From Halocaridina rubra (lineage: Eukaryota > Arthropoda > Malacostraca > Decapoda > Atyidae): a stretch of 64,000 bases of DNA. A program made the translations under genes and the position numbers. The notes below the pieces were generated by a model. It did not search any database. It was not told where the DNA came from and worked only from the letters and a program-made list of their open reading frames with translations. Below, piece after piece: positions 53,367 to 64,000 of this stretch (position 1 is its first letter; every line of letters starts with the position of its first letter). The stretch spans positions 1 through 64,000 of the forward strand of contig JAXCGZ010003859.1 in the NCBI GenBank assembly GCA_037179515.1, read 5' to 3'.

Positions 53367-54368
53367 CTATAGTTCAGAGCCGTATCCCTCCTTCCCTTTT
53401 TTGAAGATAGGTATCACATTTGCTTGTTTCCAGCATCTTGGAATCTCCCCTGACTCCAGTGACTTTTTAAATATGATACTTAGTGCCACTGATATTGAGT
53501 TTGCGCATTTTTTAAGTACATGAGGGGATATATCATCAGTAACTATAGCTTTATGAACATCTAAATCCATCAGCGCTTTGCATACCTCTGTGGCTGTAAG
53601 GTTGATGTTCTCTAATACCGGCCAATGAGCTTCTATCTCTGCAATCTGAGGGGGTGGGGTATTTTCTACTGTAAATACTGACTGAAACTCCTTGTTCAAT
53701 TCTTTGCAGATCTCTTCATCCGTCTCAGTGATGCTTCCATCCGCCCTCTGTATCCTTAAAATCTGTTCTTTTACCTTCAGTTTTCCTTTGATTAAGCTGT
53801 GGAAAAGCTTGGGATTTTCTTTAGCCTTCCTGGTGATGTCCCTCTCATAGTCTATCTCTGCCTCTCTTCTTTTACTTAGGTAGTCATTTCTTGCTCTTTT
53901 GTAGGTTTGCCAGGCATTTATGTTTTTTCTCCTCCTATACCTTTTCCAGCATTTGTCTCTCCACTCCTTAGCTCTATTACACTCATTATCGAACCATTTC
54001 TCTCTGGCATGAATTACACATACTTTGGTGACAGGTATGCAGCAATCTACTATCTTCCCATATTTCTCACAAAAGATATCATACATTTCTTGTACAGAGT
54101 TGTTGTAAAATAAGGTTCTCCAGTCAATAACTGCAAAAAGCTCATTCATTTTGATGTAATCTCCTTTCGGATAGTTCCTCCTCATGTCCTCAGTGCCTCT
54201 ACTCTCAGGCAGAATATCTTCAATGATATACTCCATCAACAACACACAGTGGTCACTCTTTCCAATTGGTGGTTCATACTCAATTTTTTCAATATCCAAC
54301 ACATTATCTGTAAATACTAGGTCAAGTAGTGATGGCTCATCCCCACCCCTGGCCCTTGTTGGTTCCAT
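53367..54368 (-). pseudogene. LINE-B2 endonuclease end and linker frame
   Basis: 333 residues: the end of the endonuclease ([27 protein letters not shown]), a basic linker (WRDKCWKRYRRRKNINAWQT), and the start of RT (CWKQANVIPIFKKGKEG). It then frameshifts before the RT fingers. Confidence 0.88.
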
Positions 54369-54467
54369 TACATGTTGGTGTCGGAAATTCCCTTGTACGC
54401 AATCTAGGAATCTTGCCCCGAATGAGTCCTCACCACTGTGTGGGTCAAGATTTAGCCAAGCTCTTTA

Positions 54468-54638
<171 letters not shown>

Positions 54639-54659
54639 TTATTATCATTATTATTATTA

Positions 54660-55440
54660 AGTCACTGCCATACAACTTGTAAGTCTAATAGAAGATATAA
54701 CATTTATCAGATATAAAAATAATAAAATTACTATAATTATGAAGTAAAATATACATAATGAATAATATAATGACAATGTTGGCAATCCTGTTGCGGGTGT
54801 GTTGTTTAGTATTGGACGTTGGCAATCCTGAGTATCAAATATGGCGGAGTGGACAGTTGGGAGTGACGCAGAGGGGGACGTCCATGGTATTACTTCCCAT
54901 TTCACCTATTAGGTGGGTCTCTTTCTTTTCCAATTTCTAACTGACACGAAGTGGGAGTAAATATGTGCCAGATATGTATATATATGTGTGTGTTTTTCGT
55001 CAAAGGAAATATGTATTTAATGGTCAACTTAGATGTGTTTTACTTCGAGTTCTTGGTATCAAAATTCATGATATTTTTTTTTCACATGAGGAAATTGAAG
55101 TATTTTTTTTTCTTCCTCTTCTTCATCTAGTTATTCCTGTAAATCAGTGTGAAAGTTTGGGTGGACACTGAAACAAATTTGTAAATTGTTTATGTGGGAA
55201 GGTTCAGTGCCAAGGGGAGAGACCCCCCTACCCTGAAATCTACGGTTTTTGTTGTATAAATAATGAATTATTAATAGGTTCTTGTATTACTAATTTAAAG
55301 AACACCACTCGGTTGATTTTGATATTTTTTTTGTTCTGAATTATCAGTTCATCCTCGAGGTTATTTTTCGCCCTCAGGTGGTACAGTATCATAAGGCTAC
55401 TACCCCCCCCATATATGAGTGGGGAGACGGTGTTACAAAA

Positions 55441-55525
<85 letters not shown>

Positions 55526-56491
55526 TTTTATCGGCATCTTTTCCCCATGTTCATATGGGGCCTCTGTTTGTGACTAGCCACAAGGATTTTCAGTGGTTAA
55601 TTGTGGGCTCAAGTTTACTGATATTTTTCTGTATTATAAGACACTCAGCATTGATGAAAATAATTAAGATTTCTCGAGTGCCAAAGTACCTTGTGCCTGG
55701 CAGTAATCTTAACTAAATTGATTTATAAATAAAAGAATTAATAAATTTGGATTTTGTAATAAAAAGTAACTCCAGGGCTGTCAAAGGTTATTCATATACA
55801 TATATAAGGCAAGTCACCTAATCTAACAATTTACTGGGTTATTTAATTTGATCTGTGCTTTGGGGTTTCTCATCTTTCCAAGATCTTTAGATTTTTAATG
55901 GTAGTTTGTTTTCTGCATATGTATGCTCGGATCTTGCATAATTAAAAGTCAATTGATAAGTACCTGTATTCAAAATTTTCCTAGTAGCAATCATTGCCAA
56001 ATAAGGACAGGGTCACAATCCGACCTGGTTATTATTACTCATTCGTTGTATGCAAGAGATCAAATATAGTGTCATAAATCCTGTCAGACATATTCATTGT
56101 ATATTACAATCAAAATTTACAGAAGGAATAAAGTTTTATTGCCATAATGTTTGTACGGTTATGTATCATGCAACATACAGTTCAATTACAAAGGCATTAA
56201 CTCATAATTATGGTGAACTCGTGGTGAGCATTTGTACACATAGGTTCTAGTATTATTATTAAATAGGCATGTAATATTCCTCAGCATGAAATGGAGGAGA
56301 GGAAAAAATTATACATAACTTATATTTTTGTAGTTTTATTCAAAATTCTATAATCATCCCATTCAGTTACATAGAGTGTATTATCAACTTTAGCAATTTT
56401 ACAATCGATGTACATTTTTGCATATTGGACTTTGGCAGTAAAAAGAGACAAGGGGTGACAGTATATTAATATATTATAGTATTTTCAACAG
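54660..56491. other. Region upstream of the unknown gene; TA tract inside
   Basis: No confident exon. A (TA)n tract lies at 55443-55521. Because exon 56492 starts at an acceptor (ttttcaacag), at least one 5' UTR exon should lie upstream, either here or further left. A short open stretch at 54839 (ATGGCGGAGTGGACAG) reads 26 codons and then stops. Confidence 0.45.
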
Positions 56492-59440
56492 GTAGTCATG
56501 GACAGCACTGGTGGGGGTGGTCCTGCAGACGGGGAAGACAATCCATCCGATTTAGACAGATGTCGGGACCACCCAGTTCCCACCAGTACCAGACATGCTC
56601 ACCTTCCTTTGGAGAAAGAGACAAGCAAGAATTCAGAGAAACTTCTCACGGGTTAGTTCTGAGTCCCACTTCATTATTGTATATATTTCCGATATTTCAC
56701 AAGTGACTTTTAGAGTATGCAATTGTAAATTATGAATTTAATTTGCTCTCTAAATGTATAGTGAACATTGATTACTGTTCTATTTCCCTACATAAAGAAA
56801 GAATCATTAGCATTTTGTGCTTTTGGCTCAAGGTTTGTTGGTTAAGCACTGATGCATTATCTTTGCAAGAGCTGAGTTTTTTCTTTTTATGTAATTAGAC
56901 ACATTCTCTGTTATAGAAATATAATGAGCTCTCCTGTTGTTTACTTACTTTTAAGTTACAGTTTTGTTGGTGTTATACTTTTCTGTTTAAACACAGTAAA
57001 GGCCTTTGATGTCTCTCCTTTCCTTAAGTATGTCATAAATTCATTCCAAAGGAATGCTGACATATTAATTTTGATATTTTGATTTTGTTTCTACATGGCA
57101 TTAATATTTATATTTTATATAGTACTATATACCTACATTATGTAAGTATGTTTTGTATAGCTATCAGAAAATATAGAATAGCCTATATTATTGGAGTTTA
57201 GGCATATATAAAGTATTATTACAAATTTTAATGAAATTTCTCAGCTAGCAGGTAGATTTTGATTTAATATTGCTATACTTCAATATTTTATCTATACTGA
57301 CCAAATGATGCTATTACAAGAATGTTTCATGCATTTCATTTGTCAACAGTGTATATTTTCTATGAATATATAGAGCGATATATATGAGAAGAATCTTGGG
57401 TCCTTTTTGTCATTAGAGAAGTCACTGTTGCTAACATTTATGACTACAGTATAGTATACCCGACTTTTCTTCTTCAAGTAATGCTTCCTATTGTTGATCA
57501 TTCAGATTGCCAACTATTCCATGTATTGCTTACAAGTAACAAAAGATTTAGCAAAGATACTTTATAGAAAATTATGAGTTTTTATCACATATGTCATTTC
57601 TTGCAGATTAATAAGCAGAAATTATTGACATTGATTCATAATGTAAAAACTTATATTCCATTAGCTTGATAAAATTAATGTATTTGCTTTACGGTTTGCA
57701 GCAGTAAACAGATGGAGTCAGGAGGAGAACAGCGCTGTCACGCCAGGAGAGAGTAACCATATATTCAAAACACCTCATAATCCACTATTACTCACCAATG
57801 GAACGGGAAGGGAAGCGACTGCAGCTGTCAACGGAATTCACGCTGTTTCCTCCGGTCACTCTGACCAAGCGGTTGGTTATAAGTTGACCAGCGGGAGGCA
57901 CAGCGAACAGTCTCTTTTGAACAATAATCTCATAGAAGATAAATGCAATCTGAGATGTGTAGATGAAAAATCATATTGTTTATACCATAAATTCCCAACC
58001 AAAGTAAACAATAACGTTTATCCAGAGAAAGGCACTGCCGGCAAAGATGGTATGGACGAATATTTTCAAATGAACTCCTCTGTTTTATCGAGCAGACAGT
58101 CGTCCCAGCAACCTCAACCCCAGACCAAGTGTAACGAATTGAGCCCTAGCCGAGACACTTCCAAGTATCCCGATCATCTGAATCTTCTGAATGGCGAAGA
58201 GGAAGATGAAGATGACGGATGCATCTATACCTATAAAGGAGAGAATGTAGAGGCTAATCTCTCCCACCTAATTGACATGTGCCTCAGTTGTGGACTGCCT
58301 AACACGGAGCGCAGTTCGGACGGTCGCGATGCATTTATGCAAAGCTTATTGAATGGCTCTGCCAGGCCCAATCCCCCTGAGCAGAACAATTTGTTCTCTC
58401 CTGATATGGACTTTTTGGAAATGGATTTCGATCCGGGGCCCAATGGGGATGGGGATGTAGATTCTGACTGCGAAGATAACTGCATTGATGAGTGTGATAG
58501 TAGGTTAGTTATAGAACATGATGCTGCCTTTAGTGTCGCTGGTGCTCTGAATCCTATAAGTGTTTTAAATAGAAAAACTAATAATTATTGCGCGGAAATG
58601 AGGAACCTCATGTGCAAACGGTGCGAGTCTAGTATATGTGATGGTAAAATAGACAACGTGGCCTTGAATTTAAGTATGCACGAGAATAATTCATCATTAA
58701 ATTTTGGCAGAGGCCCTAGCGATGGCTTGGATGACAGACCTACCGTCGGAAACGAGGTGTTAAATGTGCCAAGGAATGCTATGAATGTTCCAAAAGACTT
58801 GAATGTTGACCTAAATCAGTTCGGGCACTCTCCGTGTGTGGTCAACGGCAGAGCCGCCTCTCTAGTCCCGGAAGACGAGTACGACCCGCCAGACAATGAC
58901 AGTGTGGAAAATAATCTTGGCGAGGTGGACATTATCGACATGATCGATGACGAGTATGGAGAAGATGCTGATGATGAAGACGGTGATGACAGTAATTCTG
59001 ATATGCCTGAATTTGGAGAGAGGATGGCCCTGTGTAATGGCAGTAGCGAATTTGTTTTAAGAGACGATGGTGTTCACGTTCCCTGTAGTGCCAGTAAAAG
59101 TATTAATAAAACGTCGAACAAAGCAAATAACAAATCGACTAATAATAACCTCGGGTCTGTGTCTGCCCCCGAGGTCAGCCCGGCAAAGGAATATAGCCCA
59201 TTGGAGAAGTTCGGCCGCAGTATCAGCTTCCACAATCAGCTGTCCAGTCCCAAATACGAGAACGTTTGTTTTTCGCATCGTGCTTCAAAGAGTGATGAGT
59301 ACCCTTGTCAAGTAGTTTCTGAGAGGGAGCCCTCAGCCGCTGCAGAAAGTGCCAACCTTGAGGTCTGCGCTGGCAGACTCAGTAGCCGGGAGAACTCTGT
59401 CTTTAACATCCTTTCTGACCCAAATGCTGGCTCCTCACAG
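56492..59440 (+). CDS. Unrecognised gene, exons 1-2: large disordered acidic protein
   Basis: Exon 56492-56651 has ATG at 56498 (MDSTGGGGPADGEDNPSDLD) and ends LLTG at donor GTTAGT in phase 1. Exon 57702-59440 follows in matching phase and ends SDPNAGSSQ at donor GTAATT. Together they give 631 residues, with exon 3 adding 88. Composition is rich in Asn, Ser, Asp and Glu, with acidic clusters at about 216-223 (GEEEDEDDGCIYTYKGE) and 453-492. A conserved-looking motif DMDFLEMDFDPG lies at about 286-297, beside a Cys-containing stretch (DMCLSCGLP). No enzyme domain or internal membrane span is seen. I do not recognise the family. Plausibly a regulatory or scaffold protein, but that is a guess. 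Confidence 0.8.
57702..57704 (+). promoter_or_regulatory. NAGNAG tandem splice acceptor of exon 2
   Basis: The intron ends ttgcagcag. Splicing after either CAG keeps the frame and adds or drops one codon (Ala-Val or Val alone before NRWSQEE). Confidence 0.65.
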
Positions 59441-59515
59441 GTAATTTTTAAAACATGCGTGGTTTACCTGGTTTTTATTATTTCTACTGCCACTGTATTA
59501 TTTTGTAGGGATTAA

Positions 59516-60480
59516 TGTCATTCGTCAGAGCGTGAGTTTGCGGCAATCCACAGTCTGAGGTTGGAAAGGGCATGCACTCAGAGTGCAAGTCGCACAAAGT
59601 TCTTCACAAGAGGGCACTGTCCTAAGCCTTAATGGAATAGGGAGTCTGTGATGTAAAACTAATCACAGTGTCATTAGTTGTATCAGTAATTAAAATGATA
59701 GTTGTACTGTTTTTCATCGTCTTAAGAAGGTGAGATGGATCGGTGTCTTTTCCATTGTTAGGATGAACGAAATTGAAAAAAAAAATTATTTGAGCCGACA
59801 GAGAATTTTTGGTGATGTTACTTGAAATTTTTTCAAGAGAGTGGCACCCTTCTGCCATTCCTGCTTTGGCCATACTTTCTTTGCACATTTCCAAAGCTTT
59901 TTATCAGAAGTGTTGTTGCAACCTATGTTTTTTGTGTTGTGTTAATATGTTTCCACAACAGTGTCTAGTATGATATTCCTTTTGCATGTTCAAGACCTCT
60001 CAGTGTGTTTTAATGTTATATTTTTACAATTTTATATTTTCATAGTTTAGAGTTGTAGAGGTCATATGAAAGTACTGTACAGTATATTAAAATAATCAAT
60101 ATTTAAGTATCACACTCTTTGTAGTATTCGCTATTCTCTTTCTTCTTGCTATTATTTTATTTTCAGTTTGCCATTGATTCTAACAATTCGAGGCATTGGA
60201 AATAGAGATTTATATATAAGACCCATATTCCCACTTATAAGGAGGATGGCCAAGTCAAAGCAAAATACATTGACAGTGCAGGAAGGAAATACAGAGGAGG
60301 GGATTCCCAGTCCCCTTTCTCTGCCCCATTTAGTCGATATTTACAATAGGCAGAGGAAGTATTCTTGACCCTCTCCTGTAGGGGGAAAATAGCGATACAG
60401 TACTAAAAGTTATTCAGCACTAAATTACTTGTCTCTTATTGATTTTTTAAATGTATTCAACTGTATATTACTCTGAAAAT
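59516..60480. other. Intron 2 of the unknown gene, no gene seen
   Basis: An open 66-codon stretch at 60168-60368 has no recognisable motif and no splice context. AT-rich. Confidence 0.5.
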
Positions 60481-60483
60481 TAA

Positions 60484-60542
60484 CTCTCTCTCTCTCTCTC
60501 TCTCTCACGTCATCTCTCTCTCGTCTCTCTCTCTCATCTCTC

Positions 60543-60603
<61 letters not shown>

Positions 60604-60612
60604 CTCTCTCTC

Positions 60613-60679
<67 letters not shown>

Positions 60680-60687
60680 CTCTCTCA

Positions 60688-60714
<27 letters not shown>
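60484..60714. repeat. (CT)n microsatellite, imperfect
   Basis: About 230 bp of CT with scattered CCT, CAT and CGT interruptions. It directly abuts the 3' end of LINE-A3. Confidence 0.96.
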
Positions 60715-60719
<5 letters not shown>

Positions 60720-60720
<1 letters not shown>

Positions 60721-62285
60721 CAATGGGACACCGGGACAGGCAGAAACTGCCCTCATCAATAAAGGCCCGGGTACGAGGAAAATACCAAGACGAAGGAAAA
60801 GAAAAAGGTTGAGGACAAGGAAGAGATGAAGTAATGTCACACAAAGGAAAACGACAAACAGAAAAAACAGTCAAAGTACAGAGGACCCAGAGATATGGAG
60901 GCCCTGAGATGATGATAGATCTGCTTTTTGAAGAATGAAAGGTCATAAGAATTAGGAAAGACAGAAGGAGGAAGAGAGTTCCAGAGTCTGGAGGTAGATG
61001 GGGCGAAGCAGTTGCTGCACTGACCGATCCGTGAGCTACAAATCTCCACACAGTACCTGTGAGATGAGGCCGCTTGGCAAGTGTTACGCGGCCTCGGCAG
61101 TGGGGGAGGGATGCAACTCGCCAACTCATCAGAGCAGCAATGGAAGTTATAGCGATTGAAAAGAGAAAGGGAAGATACCTTACAGCGAAGAGAGAGAGAA
61201 TCCAGATTAGAAGTAAGAGAAGGATCATTAATGAGTCTGACTGCCTTAGATTCAACCCTGTCAAGGAGATAAGTATAAGAAGAAGCACCCCAGATGTGTG
61301 AGCAGTATTCTAAGCAGGGATGGATAAGACCTTTATAAATTTTAAGTAACTGTAAAGAGGAAATGTAATGACAAAAACGAAACAACACCCCCAATTTTTT
61401 GGATGAAGATATAGAAATTTGGATTGTGTGATTCCTCCAAGACAAGTTACAGGCTACGTGGATTCCTAATATGTTGATAGAATTAAGAGGGTAAATTTCT
61501 TTAGTTTCGAAGACTATAGGGTTATCAGGAGGAAGAAGATAAAGAGATAGCCAAAAACTGTCTCTTGGAGGCATTCAGTATAACTAATTTTGAGTGCCCC
61601 ACTCAGATACTCTCTGCAAATCGGAGTTGAGAGTGAAGAAAGAGTGATACGAGACTGATTACGAGTAGCAGATGAAGGTTGTGAAGAAAAGGCAGAGGAA
61701 AAATGAAAGGTAGAATCATCAGCAAAGGCATGAAGAAGAGGGAAAGATGGGGATTGTAGAAGATCATTGATGAAGAGAAAGAACAGAGCCCTGTGGAACA
61801 CCACTGGTAACAGGGAAAGGGCTAGATGTCGCGCCATCAACAACTACAGATATAAAACGGTCGGTAAGAAAACTGGAAATCAGAGAATAGAAAGAAGGGG
61901 TAAAGCCATAGGCAGGGAGTTTGGGCGCCAGACTCTGTCAAAAGCCTTAGGGATATCAAGGGCGACGACAAAGAATTCCTCATAGTTCCTCAGAGAAGAT
62001 GACCATACTTGAGTAAGATAGAACAGGAGATCACCAGTGGATCTTGCCTTGCAGAAGCCGTACTGGTGATCAGAGATTAGCGAGTTAGATTCAAGGCATT
62101 TCAAGAAGGGAGCATTGAGCAAAGCTTAGAAAACTTTAGCAATAAAGGAGGTTAGGGCAATAGGTCGGTAATTTGAAGGAATAGAGCAGTCACCCTTTTT
62201 AGGAACAGGTTGAACTAGAGCATGCTTTCAAGATGAAGGATAAATACTATATGGCAGAATCAGGTGAAAAAGACGGCAAAGCACT
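60720..62285 (-). mobile_element. LINE-A copy 3, 5'-truncated
   Basis: The minus strand carries the RT (61514-62122: KARSTGDLLFYLTQVWSSSL, LDIPKAFDRVW, HAFADDST) and the C-terminal domain (60837-61574: YKGLIHPCLEYCSHIWGASS). It ends ggtgtcccattg next to the CT tract. The endonuclease and leader are missing. Small deletions relative to copy 2 are seen near 61780 and 61925. It lies antisense in intron 2 of the unknown gene. Confidence 0.9.
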
Positions 62286-62624
62286 TTTTTTGAGTGTTAC
62301 ATTTGTTGATAAAATTTTAAGACATTGAATTTTTGCCCATTAAATGCAAATTACTGTTGATATAGCTGTATTATATATTGAAAAGCCAGATTTTATTTTT
62401 TTTATTTGTGATGCAGTCTTGTGAAATTCTTTATAAAGCTTTCACACTAAAATCAGTGTCTCCATCGCAAGTGCTTCTGGAAATACGAAGTAACAGAGCT
62501 ATAAATTATGCAGTGATGCCCACTTTCATTCATTAGTTTTATGATAATGTTATTAAGAGGTGGCTTCTTAGAACTGAAATTGTTGTTGCATATTTTTTTG
62601 TATTTTATTTTTTTATTTTTACAG

Positions 62625-62888
62625 AGCTTGAATTCCGACTTTGGCAGTGTTACCAACACAGACGTGGGCTTACTAGGTAAACATAATAGCGTAATGTCCC
62701 TGCCGAATGCCGCTACGACTGTTAGCCATGCGTCTGTCTTGCGGACGTCGGCAGCCCTAGCTTCATCGATACCTTCTGAAGCCAGAAGTCCCTCTAACAC
62801 TGTAAATGGTTCTAATACATCACCTTGTCCGCTGCCCATTAAATCCTTAAGACCCAAAAATACCAATCCCAGTCAAGATCCAAACACA
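62625..62888 (+). CDS. Unrecognised gene, exon 3
   Basis: A 264-bp exon after acceptor tttttacag, ending at donor GTAAGT (62889). Phase 0 at both ends, 88 residues: SLNSDFGSVTNTDVGLLGKH through PKNTNPSQDPNT. Ser/Asn/Thr-rich and disordered like exon 2, whose phase-0 donor it fits. The gene continues past the window edge. Confidence 0.8.
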
Positions 62889-62939
62889 GTAAGTTCCGTC
62901 TCTATCGTTCATGATGAGCCTTGTGTTTCCTTATTAATA

Positions 62940-63187
62940 TAGGGTGGCTCAAAAGTCTTTATCTAATTTGAAGAGTACAGTAATTTTAATAACGAATAAT
63001 GGTTAGCAATGAAATATATATTTATTTAAAAGTATTTATCGGAGTGAATTAGTGCTCTACAAGGTCATGTGGAGCAGTAATTCTTTGCGACATATTCTAT
63101 GAAATAGTTATCTTTTTTCATGTTTTAAGCCATTGTTTGTGATTTCAATTATTTTTAAATGTAGATAGTAACTTTTGAGACACCCTG
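62940..63187. mobile_element. Mariner-type MITE
   Basis: A 248-bp element with terminal inverted repeats tagggtggctcaaaagt at 62940 and, at 63187 on the minus strand, cagggtgtctcaaaagt. TA flanks both ends (62938-62939, 63188-63189). No coding capacity. It lies in the intron after exon 3. Confidence 0.8.
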
Positions 63188-63189
63188 TA

Positions 63190-64000
63190 TATGTTCAGTA
63201 TATGTTATAGCAAATATTTGATATATCGTATTGCACATGCAATTTTACACAACATCGATACAAACCTCATGTATCTGCTAAATTTGCAAGTTTCTTATGT
63301 TTTTTAAGTTGCCAAGTATATTAAAATTACATCGCCCTCACTCATTTCAGCTTTTCCATTTTTATGTGATATTTTATTTAGGTATTAGATTTTAGTACGG
63401 GCTACACTTCAGCCCCCAGTTGCCTTTTCTTTCATCTTTCACTTCAATAGTAATAGATGGAAATATGATATTTTCCCTTGTCTTTTCAGTAGTATAGGCC
63501 CAGCTTACCTTGAGGGTTCCCATTGAATAGGCCTAAATATGTAAATTTTGTTTTCTTTAAGCTTCAGTTTATCCACAGTATCTTGACTCATAGTCGTTTT
63601 ATCCTAAAGAAAACTTCATCACCCAAAAAACTAATATTATATATTTATATTGTGTACTGGCATGTACAAAAAAAGTACCACTTAGCAAAGAAAGAAGGTA
63701 AAAAGGGCTCTGGGAGATCAATTTTTAACTGAAAGACTTCTGAAGTGTCAGTTAGAAAGCTGAAGTGTTTAGAGGTACACCAGATAGTTTATCATTTCTA
63801 TTTTAGAGCCAAATTGACCTTTTATTCTTGGAATTTACTAGTAAAGTACTGCAGCTCTGGAATATGTAATGGATAGCTCATTTTCTGAAAAAAGTTGCTT
63901 TATGAATCTTTGAAGCAATTGACAACTTCTTAGCTCTCTTGAGTTATTGTCTGACATGTTATGCATACATACATATACACCTGCCTCATTCTCCCTTGTA
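63190..64000. other. Intron of the unknown gene, nothing recognised
   Basis: AT-rich. Short open stretches such as 63523-63732 lack coding character. Confidence 0.5.

Noticed and set aside
60168..60368. 66-codon open frame in intron 2 of the unknown gene
   Set aside because: No splice context, no motif, and ordinary AT-rich intron composition.
60425..61288. 287-residue minus frame with Arg-Glu-rich end
   Set aside because: The Arg-Glu part is the CT microsatellite and the rest is an off-frame reading of LINE-A3.

Overview
The window looks like repeat-rich nuclear DNA from an arthropod, most likely a decapod crustacean. This is inferred from arthropod-like MED31 and SENP8 sequences, long introns, very long TA and GA/CT microsatellites, tRNA-derived SINEs, Tigger transposons and LINE, Ty3/gypsy and BEL/Pao retroelements. 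Nothing points to a bacterium or a free virus. Most of the sequence is mobile-element debris around three host loci.

Host genes. (1) MED31, minus strand, can be assembled from four coding exons spread over 17 kb (3651-20694). Phases and splice sites agree and give a complete 155-residue Mediator subunit. (2) SENP8/NEDP1, minus strand, is an intact intronless 209-residue deneddylase (2906-3535). Its ATG lies only 115 bp downstream of the MED31 stop codon. (3) An unrecognised plus-strand gene for a disordered, acidic protein has exons at 56492-56651, 57702-59440 and 62625-62888 and runs off the right edge. A possible terminal exon of a fourth gene sits at the left edge (2-172).

Repeats in MED31. 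Intron 3 holds a 1 kb inverted-repeat element. Intron 2 holds a cluster of four Tigger/pogo copies, a head-to-head palindrome, tandem repeats and two TA tracts. Intron 1 holds tRNA-SINEs and an unusual 5'-only LINE fragment joined to a SINE.

21.6-51.8 kb. After degraded plus-strand gypsy and BEL/Pao integrase remnants, one minus-strand Ty3/gypsy element (gypsy-A, LTRs near 23.7 and 51.6 kb) has been split by successive insertions. These are gypsy-C (24730-27527, 5-bp target duplication), a BEL/Pao element (27875-39879, 5-bp duplication) and gypsy-B (42514-50584, 5-bp duplication). The BEL 5' LTR was itself hit by a LINE-C fragment and a near full-length LINE-A, and gypsy-B carries another LINE-A inside gag. 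Removing each insertion brings the interrupted gypsy-A reading back together, which supports the nesting order.

51.8-64 kb. A 2.4 kb CR1/Jockey-type LINE-B copy is followed by TA and TAG microsatellites and then the unknown gene. Its intron 2 contains a truncated LINE-A and a CT tract, and the intron after exon 3 contains a mariner-type MITE.

No CRISPR array, operon, tRNA or rRNA gene was seen. The strongest points for follow-up are the multi-level nested retroelement, the MED31-SENP8 arrangement, the hairpin-forming minisatellite in the BEL leader and the unrecognised gene.
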